64,000 nucleotides of DNA from Asticcacaulis tiandongensis (GTDB taxonomy: Bacteria > Pseudomonadota > Alphaproteobacteria > Caulobacterales > Caulobacteraceae). The first letter of the stretch is position 1; the number at the start of each line of letters is the position of its first letter. The notes under the pieces are model-generated. The model saw only the letters and a list, made by a program, of their open reading frames with translations. It was not told where the DNA came from and made no database searches. The position numbers and the translations under genes were made by a program. Of this stretch, positions 25,428 to 34,191 are shown piece by piece. Location of the stretch: NCBI RefSeq assembly GCF_006475605.1, contig NZ_SSBC01000010.1, positions 868,001 to 932,000 of the forward strand, written 5' to 3'.

Positions 25428-25460
25428 AAAGACGATCCCGTTTCCGGTGTCGTCTTTTTT
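25428..25460 (+). terminator. Rho-independent terminator between the RNA candidate and phoH
   Basis: AAAGACGA pairs with TCGTCTTT, with inner CCG/CGG pairing, and seven Ts follow. It lies upstream of the phoH-like ribosome binding site with no coding gene before it on this strand, so it must end a noncoding transcript or attenuate phoH. Confidence 0.8.
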
Positions 25461-25495
25461 TATGCCTCATTCCCCATTTCATCAGGAGGCCCGTT

Positions 25496-26266
25496 ATGAC
25501 CAAGCGTTCTACCAAACGTTATCTGCGTGAAGGCACACTCGATGCGCAGGAATATGCCAGCGACACCAAGGTGCGCCGCATCAGCGTCAATCACGGAAGC
25601 TGGTCACCCATGGGCGCCTCAGCCAACGAAGACAGGGACCAGAGCTATGTCAAAACCATCAAACCGAAATCCGAAGGTCAGGCCGCCCTCCTCAATGCCA
25701 TAGACGAAAAAAATCTGGTGCTGGCGCTTGGCCCCGCAGGCACCGGCAAGACTTACCTCGCCATCGCCAAGGCCGTCGAAGCCCTTGAGGCGGGTAAGGT
25801 CGGGCGTATCGTCCTGTCGCGCCCCGCCGTCGAGGCCGGTGAGTCCATCGGTTACCTGCCCGGTGATATGGAGGACAAACTCGCCCCCTATCTGCGCCCG
25901 CTCTATGATGCCCTGACCGACCGCCTGAGCATGAAGCGCGTAAAGGCCCTTATTCAGGAAGGCCTGATCGAGATCGCCCCCGTCGGCTACATGCGCGGGC
26001 GGACTCTGAACAATGCCTTTGTCGTCATCGACGAAGCCCAGAACTGCACCTACACCCAGCTTAAGATGCTGCTGACGCGACTGGGTTGGAACTCGACCAT
26101 GGTGGTGACCGGTGACCCGAACCAGTCCGACCTGCTGCCGGGCCTGTCCGGTCTTGCGGATGTCGCCGATAAGTTCGAGGCCGTTGAGACCATCAAGGTC
26201 GTGCGTCTGGCCGACGGCGACATTGTTCGTCACCCGCTGGTCGCCCAGATGCTTGGCGTGCTTTAG
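25496..26266 (+). CDS. PhoH-family ATPase
   Basis: 256 residues from the ATG at 25496, which follows a perfect AGGAGG. Walker A (GPAGTGKT) is near residue 82, Walker B (VVIDEAQN) near 180 and the VTGDPNQSDL motif near 207. This is the PhoH-like P-loop fold of superfamily I helicase type. It is shorter than typical 320-350-residue PhoH and lacks the usual N-terminal domain. A role in RNA metabolism has been proposed for the family. The upstream terminator means that it needs its own promoter or is attenuated. Confidence 0.9.
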   Translation: MTKRSTKRYLREGTLDAQEYASDTKVRRISVNHGSWSPMGASANEDRDQSYVKTIKPKSEGQAALLNAIDEKNLVLALGPAGTGKTYLAIAKAVEALEAGKVGRIVLSRPAVEAGESIGYLPGDMEDKLAPYLRPLYDALTDRLSMKRVKALIQEGLIEIAPVGYMRGRTLNNAFVVIDEAQNCTYTQLKMLLTRLGWNSTMVVTGDPNQSDLLPGLSGLADVADKFEAVETIKVVRLADGDIVRHPLVAQMLGVL

Positions 26267-26333
26267 GCGATTATCCTTGAGAAGCGGCGCATCTTCAGTC
26301 TAGTCTGTAAAAAACAACTACAGGGGACTACGG

Positions 26334-27371
26334 ATGCGCTGCACTTTCAAGTACTTCATGTTTATTGCGGCGCTGTGCCTGTTTTTAGGCCTGCCGCTCG
26401 GCCTGTCAACTGCGGCCACCGCACAGGTCATCACCGAGCGCATCACGGTCCACAGTCCGTCCATCGCGGGCAATCTCGAAGGCAATAGCCCTGACCGTAA
26501 GGTGATCGTCTATCTGCCTGCCGATTATCACAGCCATCCCGACAAACGTTATCCCGTGCTCTATGCCCTGCATGGCTACAGCATCAATAACGAAATCTGG
26601 ACGAAGGAAATCAACACCCCGCAATCGATCGACAATGCCTATGCCGCAGGCGTCAAGGGCATGATCATCGTCCTGCCTGATTCCCAAACCGTGCATAATG
26701 GCTCTATGTATTCCAACTCAGTGACCACCGGTAACTGGGAAGGCTTTATCACCAAAGACCTGATTACCTATATCGACGCCAACTACCGCACGCTGGCGAC
26801 CCGCGAAAGCCGCGGTCTGGCAGGCCATTCTATGGGCGGTTACGGCACCTTGCGTATCGGCATGAAGTACCCCGAATATTTCGCGGCCATCTATTCTTTA
26901 AGCCCCTGCTGCCTCTCGGCGCGTCAGACCCCGCCTGAGGATGTTCTGAACCGCCTCAAGGCCGTCACGACCCCCGCACAATCCCCGTCTTTGAGTTTCT
27001 GGGAACGCGCGACCATGGCCTCCGCCGCCGCCTGGTCGCCCAATCCGTCGAAAGCCCCGCTCTATTTCGATCTGCCGACCGGCAACCCAGAGGCCGATCA
27101 CGCCCTGCTGGCCCGCTGGGCCGCCAATGCGCCTCTGGCCATGATCGACCAATATGTGCCGAACCTGAAAACCTATAAGGCTATTGCCATCGACATGGGT
27201 GACAAAGACGGCCTTAAGACCGATTCCGATGCCTATCATCAGGCCCTGACCACCTATGGCATCACCCACACCTACGACATCTATGACGGCAATCACGTCA
27301 ACCGCCTGCCCGACCGCCTTCAGAACCACGTCCTGCCCTTCTTCGGCAAGCACCTGAAATTCGCCGACTGA
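26334..27371 (+). CDS. Secreted esterase (esterase D/CE1-like)
   Basis: 345 residues with a signal peptide (about 1-30). Alpha/beta-hydrolase fold: oxyanion region VLYALHGYS, nucleophile elbow GHSMGGYG (Ser about residue 168) and C-terminal histidine in DGNHVNRL. The similarity to putative esterases of the tributyrin/feruloyl type and its export suggest removal of acyl groups from plant polysaccharides, but the substrate is not determined. GGGGA precedes the ATG. An upstream TTGAGA/TAGTCT pair 18 bases apart could be the promoter. Confidence 0.85.
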   Translation: MRCTFKYFMFIAALCLFLGLPLGLSTAATAQVITERITVHSPSIAGNLEGNSPDRKVIVYLPADYHSHPDKRYPVLYALHGYSINNEIWTKEINTPQSIDNAYAAGVKGMIIVLPDSQTVHNGSMYSNSVTTGNWEGFITKDLITYIDANYRTLATRESRGLAGHSMGGYGTLRIGMKYPEYFAAIYSLSPCCLSARQTPPEDVLNRLKAVTTPAQSPSLSFWERATMASAAAWSPNPSKAPLYFDLPTGNPEADHALLARWAANAPLAMIDQYVPNLKTYKAIAIDMGDKDGLKTDSDAYHQALTTYGITHTYDIYDGNHVNRLPDRLQNHVLPFFGKHLKFAD

Positions 27372-27440
27372 AACTTAAGGGTACAAAATCAGGCCACAGT
27401 CAGCTAAAGAAGCGCCAACTGTGGCCACTGTACCTTTGTA

Positions 27441-28478
27441 ATGACCAACACCTACGCCCGTTCGCACCGTTTTTCCGTAGCCCCAATGATGGACTGGACG
27501 GACCGGCATTGCCGCGCCTTCCACCGTACCCTGACGCAAAACGCCTTGCTCTATACGGAAATGGTCACCTCAAAGGCCATTATCCACGGCGACCGCGACC
27601 GTCTGATTGGCTATAATGCGTGCGAACACCCCCTGGCCCTTCAGGTCGGCGGATCAGAACCCGACGAATTGCATCGCGTCGCCAAAATCGCCGAAGACTA
27701 TGGCTATGACGAGATCAATCTCAACTGCGGCTGTCCGTCCGACCGCGTCCAATCCGGCAGCTTCGGAGCCTGCCTGATGCGTGAGCCACAACTTGTGGCC
27801 GACTGTATGCAGGCCCTGCGTGAAGGCTCATCACTGCCCGCCACGGTCAAATGCCGTATCGGCGTCGATGATCAGGACGAAGAGGCCGCCCTGTTCGCCC
27901 TCGTTGAGGCCTGCAAAGCGATAGGCATCACCACCTTTATTGTCCATGCCCGCAAGGCCTGGCTCAAGGGCCTTAGTCCAAAGGAAAACCGTGACATTCC
28001 GCCGCTTAATTATGAACTGGTTTATGCGCTGAAACGCGCCCACCCTGACCTGACGATTTCGATCAATGGCGGCATTAACACAATCGATGAGGCCGAAACG
28101 CACCTTAAGCATGTCGATGGCGTGATGCTGGGCCGCAAGGCCTATCACGAACCGGCCCTGTTAGGTCAGGTTGATCAGCGCCTCTTTGGCGGCTCCGCAG
28201 ACGTCGATCCCTTTACGGCCCTGAACCTCTACCGCCCCTATATCGAGGCCCAGCTTGAGGCCGGTGAAAAGCTTACCCACATCACCCGCCATATGCTTGG
28301 CCTGATGCACGGCCTGCCCGGCGCGCGCGCCTTCCGCCGCATCCTGACGGTGGACTCCATTGCCGAAGGCGCGGGCCTTGAAGTCATCGATCGCGCCACC
28401 GATGCCGTCTATGCCGCCACGGAAAGCATCAGGCTACGCCAGCAGGACTACGCCCTGCAACAGGCCTCCGCTGATTAA
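27441..28478 (+). CDS. dusA: tRNA-dihydrouridine(20/20a) synthase DusA
   Basis: 345 residues, full length. FMN-barrel motifs: SVAPMMDWTDRHCR at the start, the catalytic cysteine in SGSFGACLM, NLNCGCPSDRVQ, INGGI and GVMLGRKAYHEP. DusA reduces uridine 20/20a in the tRNA D-loop using FMN and NADPH. The gene ends four bases inside the end of the convergent membrane-protein gene. Confidence 0.96.
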   Translation: MTNTYARSHRFSVAPMMDWTDRHCRAFHRTLTQNALLYTEMVTSKAIIHGDRDRLIGYNACEHPLALQVGGSEPDELHRVAKIAEDYGYDEINLNCGCPSDRVQSGSFGACLMREPQLVADCMQALREGSSLPATVKCRIGVDDQDEEAALFALVEACKAIGITTFIVHARKAWLKGLSPKENRDIPPLNYELVYALKRAHPDLTISINGGINTIDEAETHLKHVDGVMLGRKAYHEPALLGQVDQRLFGGSADVDPFTALNLYRPYIEAQLEAGEKLTHITRHMLGLMHGLPGARAFRRILTVDSIAEGAGLEVIDRATDAVYAATESIRLRQQDYALQQASAD

Positions 28479-29011
28479 AACCGGTTACGCTTGGCTCCGA
28501 TAAGACCAGCTATCTTTGTTATCCCGCTGACCACTGCGCTCGGAAACAGAATCAGGCTCAGGGCAATCAGTATCGGAATCGCCCAAGGCAATACCCCCGC
28601 CCAAACAGACCCACTGTCAGGTGCATTCAATGCCGAAATCAGCCCCTTGCTAAATATATAGAGCAGCACCAGTCCAGCTATAAATATGCTTGTCGATTTC
28701 AGCGTATCCGCCGTAACGGGCACCTCAACCTCCTGAACCTCAGCGGGACAAATATTCTGGCTGAACCACCGGCTACCGAACCACAGAACAGCACAGGCAA
28801 CTATCTTAATGAGCGGCTGGATCAGACTTACAATAAACATACGCTCATTCATGGCAGCCGCCGCCATATCATCGCCCCAGACGGTAAGGGACATGAAAAA
28901 TCCGATAGTGGGTAAGGCCCAGTAAAGACCATCAACCAATATGAAGATCGCCATCAGACGTATCAGTATATGCGCTAACTGATATCCGTTCAGATTCTTC
29001 GCCTCACTCAT
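28475..29011 (-). CDS. Hypothetical four-helix membrane protein
   Basis: 178 residues with four hydrophobic helices at about 15-40, 58-82, 105-125 and 138-160. A short cytosolic N-terminus (MSEAKNLNGYQLAH) and a basic C-terminus (GAKRNRF) suggest both ends are cytosolic. I do not recognise the family with confidence. Its stop codon overlaps that of dusA by four bases. Confidence 0.7.
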   Translation of the reverse strand: MSEAKNLNGYQLAHILIRLMAIFILVDGLYWALPTIGFFMSLTVWGDDMAAAAMNERMFIVSLIQPLIKIVACAVLWFGSRWFSQNICPAEVQEVEVPVTADTLKSTSIFIAGLVLLYIFSKGLISALNAPDSGSVWAGVLPWAIPILIALSLILFPSAVVSGITKIAGLIGAKRNRF

Positions 29012-29088
29012 CCCCGCCCCGTTTCATTATTCAGTCTTTACCTATATGAGGAAAATAACCCGACACTATCAAGCCAAAATTTTAGTTC

Positions 29089-29153
29089 TCCCTCCCTCCG
29101 GCTTGCGGGAGGGTGGCATTTGCGCCGAAGGCGAAAAGGACAGGAGGGTGTCT
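29089..29153. repeat. Family A double-hairpin repeat
   Basis: TCCCTCC...GGAGGG forms the first hairpin; TTTGCGCC and GGCGAAA form the variable second one; ACAGGAGGGTGTCTTA is the conserved end. It sits between two minus-strand genes. Confidence 0.7.
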
Positions 29154-29161
29154 TAAACAGG

Positions 29162-29620
29162 CTAGAGCCTGACCTCTTCCTGATGTCGTTCCGCTTCCGC
29201 CGCCGGTTCCGCCAGCAGGAAAAACATAACAAACAGCCCGACCCCAAGCCCCATAAGCTGCCACCACCCGCTGCGATTAAGGTCATGCAACCGGCGCGCC
29301 GCTACGGCAAAATAAGGCACAATGAATATCACCGAAGCGACATGAAACCACGAGACATCAAAAGCCTCCTCGATCATTTCCGCCGTAAAATAGACGCTTA
29401 AAAACGCCGCCAGATACCACCAGTATTCCGACCGCGACGCCCGCCCTTTGTAATCAAAGGCCTTGCGAAAACCGACCCTTACCGCCTGCACAAACCCGAC
29501 AGCCTCCCTTTGGCCACCATAGCGGTTAGGCAGGTGCGCCGGTCGAATAAAGAAGGGCAATATCCCTGTCGCCAACCACACCATAAGAAGGGCCGCCTGC
29601 CCCAGACTGTGCATATCCAT
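29162..29620 (-). CDS. DUF805 membrane protein (copy 1)
   Basis: 152 residues. An N-terminal helix (about 5-25) precedes the DUF805 domain, marked by FDYKGRASRSEYWWY and the later RRLHDLNRSGWW, with three more helices and an acidic C-terminus. The family is a widespread inner-membrane protein of unknown function. It is related to the protein encoded at 29720-30178. Confidence 0.87.
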   Translation of the reverse strand: MDMHSLGQAALLMVWLATGILPFFIRPAHLPNRYGGQREAVGFVQAVRVGFRKAFDYKGRASRSEYWWYLAAFLSVYFTAEMIEEAFDVSWFHVASVIFIVPYFAVAARRLHDLNRSGWWQLMGLGVGLFVMFFLLAEPAAEAERHQEEVRL

Positions 29621-29719
29621 AACCCGCCCACTGCTTACCGTAAAAGCAGACAGACTAGGCTCGCAATAAGGATGACTTGAGGCAAATTCGCAGCCTTTTT
29701 AAGGCATTAACAGGAAATT

Positions 29720-30178
29720 CTATTCAAACACCTGAGCAAGCTGCGCTTCATCCTCTTGCGACGGCTGAACCATCCAGTAAAGCAGCACAAATGCGCCAAA
29801 CCCAAAGCTGATCAGCAGCCACCACCCGCTGCGGTTGATGTCATGCAGACGCCGGATACCGGCAAAAATTGACGGTACGGTAAAGGCATAGGTTGCGTAG
29901 CTTAAGGCCTCGACGCCTGTAACGCTGGCAACTATCCCGATCCCCAATCCCGCCAGAAGGGTGAACAGATAAAACCACCAGTATTCCGACCGCGTCGCCC
30001 GCCCCTTACGCTCAGCAAATTTGGTCATACACACCTGAATGGCACTGCCAAAAGATTGCGGCTGAGGCTGAGGCCCAAAGCGGTTAGGCCCGGCTGGTTT
30101 TTTGATGAACAGGGGTAAAAACGCCGGCAAAACCAGTAAGGCTATAATGATCCAGTGAAATACAGAAAAAGAAGCCAT
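29720..30178 (-). CDS. DUF805 membrane protein (copy 2)
   Basis: 152 residues from the ATG at 30178. It has the same layout as copy 1: an N-terminal helix, a PAGPNRFGPQ linker, then RKGRATRSEYWWF and RRLHDINRSGWW motifs and three helices. GAGAG lies before the ATG. Longer upstream readings run into rarA and are unlikely. The rarA stop lies 22 bases upstream, so it may be cotranscribed with rarA. Confidence 0.87.
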   Translation of the reverse strand: MASFSVFHWIIIALLVLPAFLPLFIKKPAGPNRFGPQPQPQSFGSAIQVCMTKFAERKGRATRSEYWWFYLFTLLAGLGIGIVASVTGVEALSYATYAFTVPSIFAGIRRLHDINRSGWWLLISFGFGAFVLLYWMVQPSQEDEAQLAQVFE

Positions 30179-30200
30179 AGGGGTCTCTCGGGCTAAAAAA

Positions 30201-31529
30201 TTACCGCTTTTGTGCGGCCTGCTTTTTCTGGCGCAATTCCGCCCAGTATTCAAGCCGCTGCCTGACCTTGCCTTCGTGCCCGTCACCTTTGGGCGTATAG
30301 AACTGTGGACGCTTCATACCGTCAGGGAAGTAATTTTGGCCCGAAAACCCGTCCGGATCATCAGGATCATAGATATAGCCTTCGCCATACCCCAGTTGCT
30401 TCATCAGCTTGGTCGAGCCATTGCGGATGACTTCGGGCGGATCAAGATCACCGGTATCCGCCGCCGCCTTCATCGCCGCCTTGAACGCCGTATAGACCGC
30501 ATTGGATTTCGGGGCCGACGCCATGTGCACTACCGCCTGCGCCAGCGCCAGTTCGCCTTCGGGCGAGCCTAAAACCTCATAGGTTTCTCTGGCCGCATTG
30601 GTAATCAGCAACGACAAAGGGTCCGCCGCACCAATATCCTCAGAGGCCATACGCTGAAGCCGCCGCGCGATATAGAGTGGATCTTCCCCGCCCTGTAGCA
30701 TCCGCGCCATCCAGTAAAGCGCCGCATCCGGATCAGACCCGCGTACCGACTTATGCAGGGCCGAAATCAGATTGTAATGCCCCTCCCGATCCTTATCGTA
30801 ATTCGGACGGCGCTTTTGCAAACTCTGCAACAACGCTTCACTGTTCAGCGGTGCCTCAAAGCCCATGGCCTCAAGCGATTCAATCAGCGTCAGCAAATAC
30901 CGCCCGTCGCCGTCACTTAAGCCCTTAAGCGTCTCCCGCGCCCCGTCATCAAGCGGCAACGGATGACCAAAATGCGCCTCTGCCCGTCCAATCAGCTTCT
31001 CCTGCGCCGTCTCATCCAGCCGCTTGAGCACAAACACCTGACAGCGTGACAACAGCGCGCCATTCAGCTCAAACGAAGGGTTCTCGGTCGTCGCTCCGAT
31101 CAGCGTCACCACCCCCGCCTCGACATAGGGCAGAAAGCTGTCCTGCTGCGCACGATTGAAGCGATGGATTTCATCGACAAACAATACCGAGCGCACGCCC
31201 TGATTTTTGCGCATCTGCGCCGCCTCAAAGGCTTTTTTCAGGTCAGCAACACCGGAAAACACGGCGGAAATCTGCTGGAACTCATAACCCACACTGGCCG
31301 CCAGCAGACGTGCAATAGTGGTTTTGCCCACCCCCGGCGGTCCCCACAGGATCAGCGACGGTAAAAACCCTCGTTCAACCGCCCGCGCAATCGCCCCACC
31401 CTCGCCCAGCAAATGATCCTGCCCGACAATCTCGGACAGACTTTGCGGACGCAAACGCTCGGCCAGCGGCTTGAAGCCTTCAGGCTGTGGAGGGGGCGTT
31501 AAACCCGCAGATTGAAACAGATCGGACAT
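30201..31529 (-). CDS. rarA: Replication-associated recombination protein A (RarA/MgsA)
   Basis: 442 residues from the ATG at 31529 (MSDLFQSAGL). AAA+ clamp-loader-like ATPase with RPQSLSEIVGQDHLLG at the start, Walker A GPPGVGKTT, Walker B LFVDEIHRFNRAQQD, sensor 1 GATTENPSF and the C-terminal tetramerisation region with LKQLGYGEGY-like YGEGYIYDPD. It acts on stalled replication forks. A family B repeat fills the gap to the next gene upstream. Confidence 0.95.
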   Translation of the reverse strand: MSDLFQSAGLTPPPQPEGFKPLAERLRPQSLSEIVGQDHLLGEGGAIARAVERGFLPSLILWGPPGVGKTTIARLLAASVGYEFQQISAVFSGVADLKKAFEAAQMRKNQGVRSVLFVDEIHRFNRAQQDSFLPYVEAGVVTLIGATTENPSFELNGALLSRCQVFVLKRLDETAQEKLIGRAEAHFGHPLPLDDGARETLKGLSDGDGRYLLTLIESLEAMGFEAPLNSEALLQSLQKRRPNYDKDREGHYNLISALHKSVRGSDPDAALYWMARMLQGGEDPLYIARRLQRMASEDIGAADPLSLLITNAARETYEVLGSPEGELALAQAVVHMASAPKSNAVYTAFKAAMKAAADTGDLDPPEVIRNGSTKLMKQLGYGEGYIYDPDDPDGFSGQNYFPDGMKRPQFYTPKGDGHEGKVRQRLEYWAELRQKKQAAQKR

Positions 31530-31574
31530 GTGAACATCTATAGAACATCCTCGCAGCAAAACGCAAGCAAGGTC

Positions 31575-31684
31575 GCAGGGTCGCGGACCCTGCACCCGTT
31601 AGAGCCGAGCCAAATGGCTCTTTCCATTACAATGGCAGAAGTCCCAAACCTCGGGGCATATGGGTGCAGGGCCTGAGGCCCTGC
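31575..31684. repeat. Family B paired inverted repeat (copy 1)
   Basis: The left arm is GCAGGGTCGCGGACCCTGC followed by ACCCGTTAG; the right arm is the inverted form, ACCTCGGGGCAT...GGGTGCAGGGCCTGAGGCCCTGC (middle omitted). Each arm is a hairpin. The right arm ends exactly at the stop codon of the protease gene (TAGCAGGG on the minus strand). Confidence 0.8.
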
Positions 31685-33117
31685 TAAAACTGTGCGGTAA
31701 TATTACGTCCATTCCGGGTAATAGTGATGTTCCAGCGCTGGGCCCCGCCTTTCAACAACGTCTCAAGCTGCGCTGTCGTATTGACCGCCTGACCGTTAAT
31801 CTCGCGCACCAGATCGCCGGGCCGGAAGCCCGCCGCCGCCGCATAGGTGCGCCCCGACAGACTATAGATCATCACGCCCTTGGGGGCAGAGAACGGATCG
31901 ATGCCAATCTCTTCCGCCAGTGCCGGAGACAGATTGACAACCGTCGCCCCATTGAGCGGGAAATTCCCCTTCAACTCACGCTGATCCTTGGCCGGTGTAG
32001 CTGCCGGTGCCGCCACGCGGGCGCTTAAGGCCTGTATCTTGCCACTACGCACAATCGACAGCACCGCCTCATCATTGGGGTTAAGCAGACTGACCCGATA
32101 ATTCAGCGTCTTCGGATCATTAACCGCCTCACCATTGACTGTGAGAACGACATCGCCGGTCTTCAGGCCTGCCTTGTCCGCTGGCCCACCGGCATAGATA
32201 TCCGACACCAATACCCCGTCCGGCCTCGAAAGCCCCAGCGAGCGCGCGATATCCGAGGTCACGGCATCGCCTTTGACCCCAAGCCAGGGCCGCACCAGCG
32301 TCGATTGCCCCCCAAGCGCGGTATCCACCGCCCGACGCACCACGGCCGACGGGATGGCGAACCCTACCCCCGCCGAAGAGCCTGAGCGCGACAGGATGAA
32401 GCTGTTGATACCAATCAGATCACCGTCCATGTCCACCAGCGCCCCACCGGAATTACCGGGGTTAATGGCAGCATCGGTCTGAATAAACGCCCCGTCACCC
32501 GCGCCGACACGATCCACCGCCGAGATAATCCCGTTCGTCACGGTCTGCCCGACTCCAAACGGATTACCGATGGCCAGCACCAGATCACCGACCTCAAGGT
32601 CACGCCCGTCATCGAGATTGAGCACCGGAAACTTCTCGCCATTGGCCTCAAGTTTCAGGATAGCCAGATCGGTGCGCTCATCGGCCAACAGCACCTTGGC
32701 CGAAAATTCGCGCCGGTCATTAAGCACGACCATAAATTCCTGACCGCCCTGAATGACGTGATTGTTGGTCACAACAATACCGTCGGCGCGCACGATCACA
32801 CCCGATCCCAGCGATTGCTCAACACGGCTGCGCGGCTGCCCGCCTCCGAACAGACTCCAGAACGGATCGACCTGCTGACGGGTGACACGCTGGGCATAGA
32901 CGTTGACCACAGCCGGAGCCGCCTGCTTCACGACCGGCGAAAAAGACGACTTCATCGCTCCGGCATCACCGGGCACGCGCCGGTCAGCGGGCGCAGGCGC
33001 TTCGTGGAAACCTTGCCCCTGATACTGATCCTGCGACACGCCCTTGTCGGGTGAGCAGGCAACCAGCAAGGCCAGCGAAGATACCACAAGCATCGATTTC
33101 AGGGACATGGACACCAT
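31684..33117 (-). CDS. HtrA/Deg-type serine protease with lipoprotein signal
   Basis: About 477 residues from the ATG at 33117; ATGs at 33108 and 33138 are possible. The N-terminus is a lipoprotein-type signal with LLVAC before SPDKG. The trypsin-like domain has the triad His in VTNNHVI, Asp in RTDLAIL and Ser in GNSGGALV. Two PDZ domains follow, about 270-360 and 385-477. It should be a periplasmic protease-chaperone for misfolded envelope proteins. A membrane-anchored lipoprotein form is less usual than soluble DegP/DegQ. Confidence 0.9.
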   Translation of the reverse strand: MVSMSLKSMLVVSSLALLVACSPDKGVSQDQYQGQGFHEAPAPADRRVPGDAGAMKSSFSPVVKQAAPAVVNVYAQRVTRQQVDPFWSLFGGGQPRSRVEQSLGSGVIVRADGIVVTNNHVIQGGQEFMVVLNDRREFSAKVLLADERTDLAILKLEANGEKFPVLNLDDGRDLEVGDLVLAIGNPFGVGQTVTNGIISAVDRVGAGDGAFIQTDAAINPGNSGGALVDMDGDLIGINSFILSRSGSSAGVGFAIPSAVVRRAVDTALGGQSTLVRPWLGVKGDAVTSDIARSLGLSRPDGVLVSDIYAGGPADKAGLKTGDVVLTVNGEAVNDPKTLNYRVSLLNPNDEAVLSIVRSGKIQALSARVAAPAATPAKDQRELKGNFPLNGATVVNLSPALAEEIGIDPFSAPKGVMIYSLSGRTYAAAAGFRPGDLVREINGQAVNTTAQLETLLKGGAQRWNITITRNGRNITAQF

Positions 33118-33227
33118 CTCGTCAGGGAACATTTTCATTCATCATAATTTAAAATCTTTAATGGCCATATCAAGGCATAACGCCGGAGATAAACCGGTGA
33201 ATACAGGGAATAATCAGGGGGGACGTC

Positions 33228-34124
33228 ATGAACGCAAAGCAGGCGCTTGCGCATATTCGCCAAAGGAACTGGGAACCGCTCAAAGCGTTTATCACCGTGG
33301 CCACGCCCGAAACGGCCTATGAGCTCATCAAGCTATGCTACGACGCCTGTCCGCTGGACACGCCACTGAATGCCGCCATTGCCAACAAAAACGATGTGCC
33401 CGGCATGATACTTTCCGGCGGCCTGCGCTTTGGCGTTTCCCGCCGTCACAGAGGTATGGACACCGCCGCCCGCCTCAGCGAGTGCCAGATTGAAAACTAC
33501 TATTACCACCTGAATATTGCGCTCGATGTGCTCTCGGAAACCCTGAAACAGGCGCCTAACAATGGTCTGGCGGCTGCCCTCTATATGGCCGCTAACATAG
33601 ACCCCGTTGACAAGGATCAGCAAAATCGGGCCGAAGCCTATCTGCTCGATGCACATAACGTCCCCCTGTCGGGCTATATGAACCGGCTTCAGGCCCACAT
33701 GGCCAAATGGGGCGGTTCACATGAGGCCATGTTCCGTATCGCCCGCGCCGGCCTGACACCCGACACGCCTTGCCAGTACGCCCTTGTGGCACGGGCCCAT
33801 TATGAGCAGTACCTTTACTACGGTCTGTTCGACGACAGCCCTGACGCCGATCAGCACTTCAACACCTATTTCGACCATACGGTTGAAACCGAACTCAAAA
33901 CCGCCTCCGAAGCGGTCTTGTCGGCCACCGCTCAGGAACCTGCGGAACTGAGGCTCGCCCATGGCTGGCTCATGCTCACCCTGTCCGAAGCCGGTCTGAA
34001 CCGTCTGGCCGCCCGCCATCTCAAAGCGCTTAAAGGCTTCGAAGACCCGTCGATCTGGAAACTTAACCGTCTGCCCCCCAAACTCAAAAAGGGCCTGATC
34101 TACACCAGCGCCCTTTTCGGTTAA
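33228..34124 (+). CDS. Hypothetical alpha-helical (TPR-like) protein
   Basis: 298 residues, no signal peptide or membrane helix. The sequence is a chain of amphipathic helices with TPR-like spacing (LGQAP-type turns such as LKQAPNNGLAAALYMAAN), ending in basic KLKKGLIYTSALFG. No catalytic motif or certain family is recognised. GGGGGGACGTC stands before the ATG. It is divergent from the protease gene. Confidence 0.7.
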   Translation: MNAKQALAHIRQRNWEPLKAFITVATPETAYELIKLCYDACPLDTPLNAAIANKNDVPGMILSGGLRFGVSRRHRGMDTAARLSECQIENYYYHLNIALDVLSETLKQAPNNGLAAALYMAANIDPVDKDQQNRAEAYLLDAHNVPLSGYMNRLQAHMAKWGGSHEAMFRIARAGLTPDTPCQYALVARAHYEQYLYYGLFDDSPDADQHFNTYFDHTVETELKTASEAVLSATAQEPAELRLAHGWLMLTLSEAGLNRLAARHLKALKGFEDPSIWKLNRLPPKLKKGLIYTSALFG

Positions 34125-34131
34125 CCGCATC

Positions 34132-34184
34132 CCCACCTCCCTACGCTTGGCGTGGGGAGGTGGCGGCGAGGCCGACGGAGGGGT
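34132..34184. repeat. Family A double-hairpin repeat
   Basis: CCCCACCTCCCTACGC...GCGTGGGGAGG forms the first hairpin, GGCGGCGAGGCCG the middle and ACGGAGGGGTCC the end. It separates two convergent genes. Confidence 0.7.
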
Positions 34185-34191
34185 CCATTCC

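Noticed and set aside
25496-26266. Truncated phoH pseudogene
   Set aside because: The protein is short compared with full PhoH, but it has intact Walker motifs, a perfect AGGAGG and no frameshift, so it is a short PhoH-family member.
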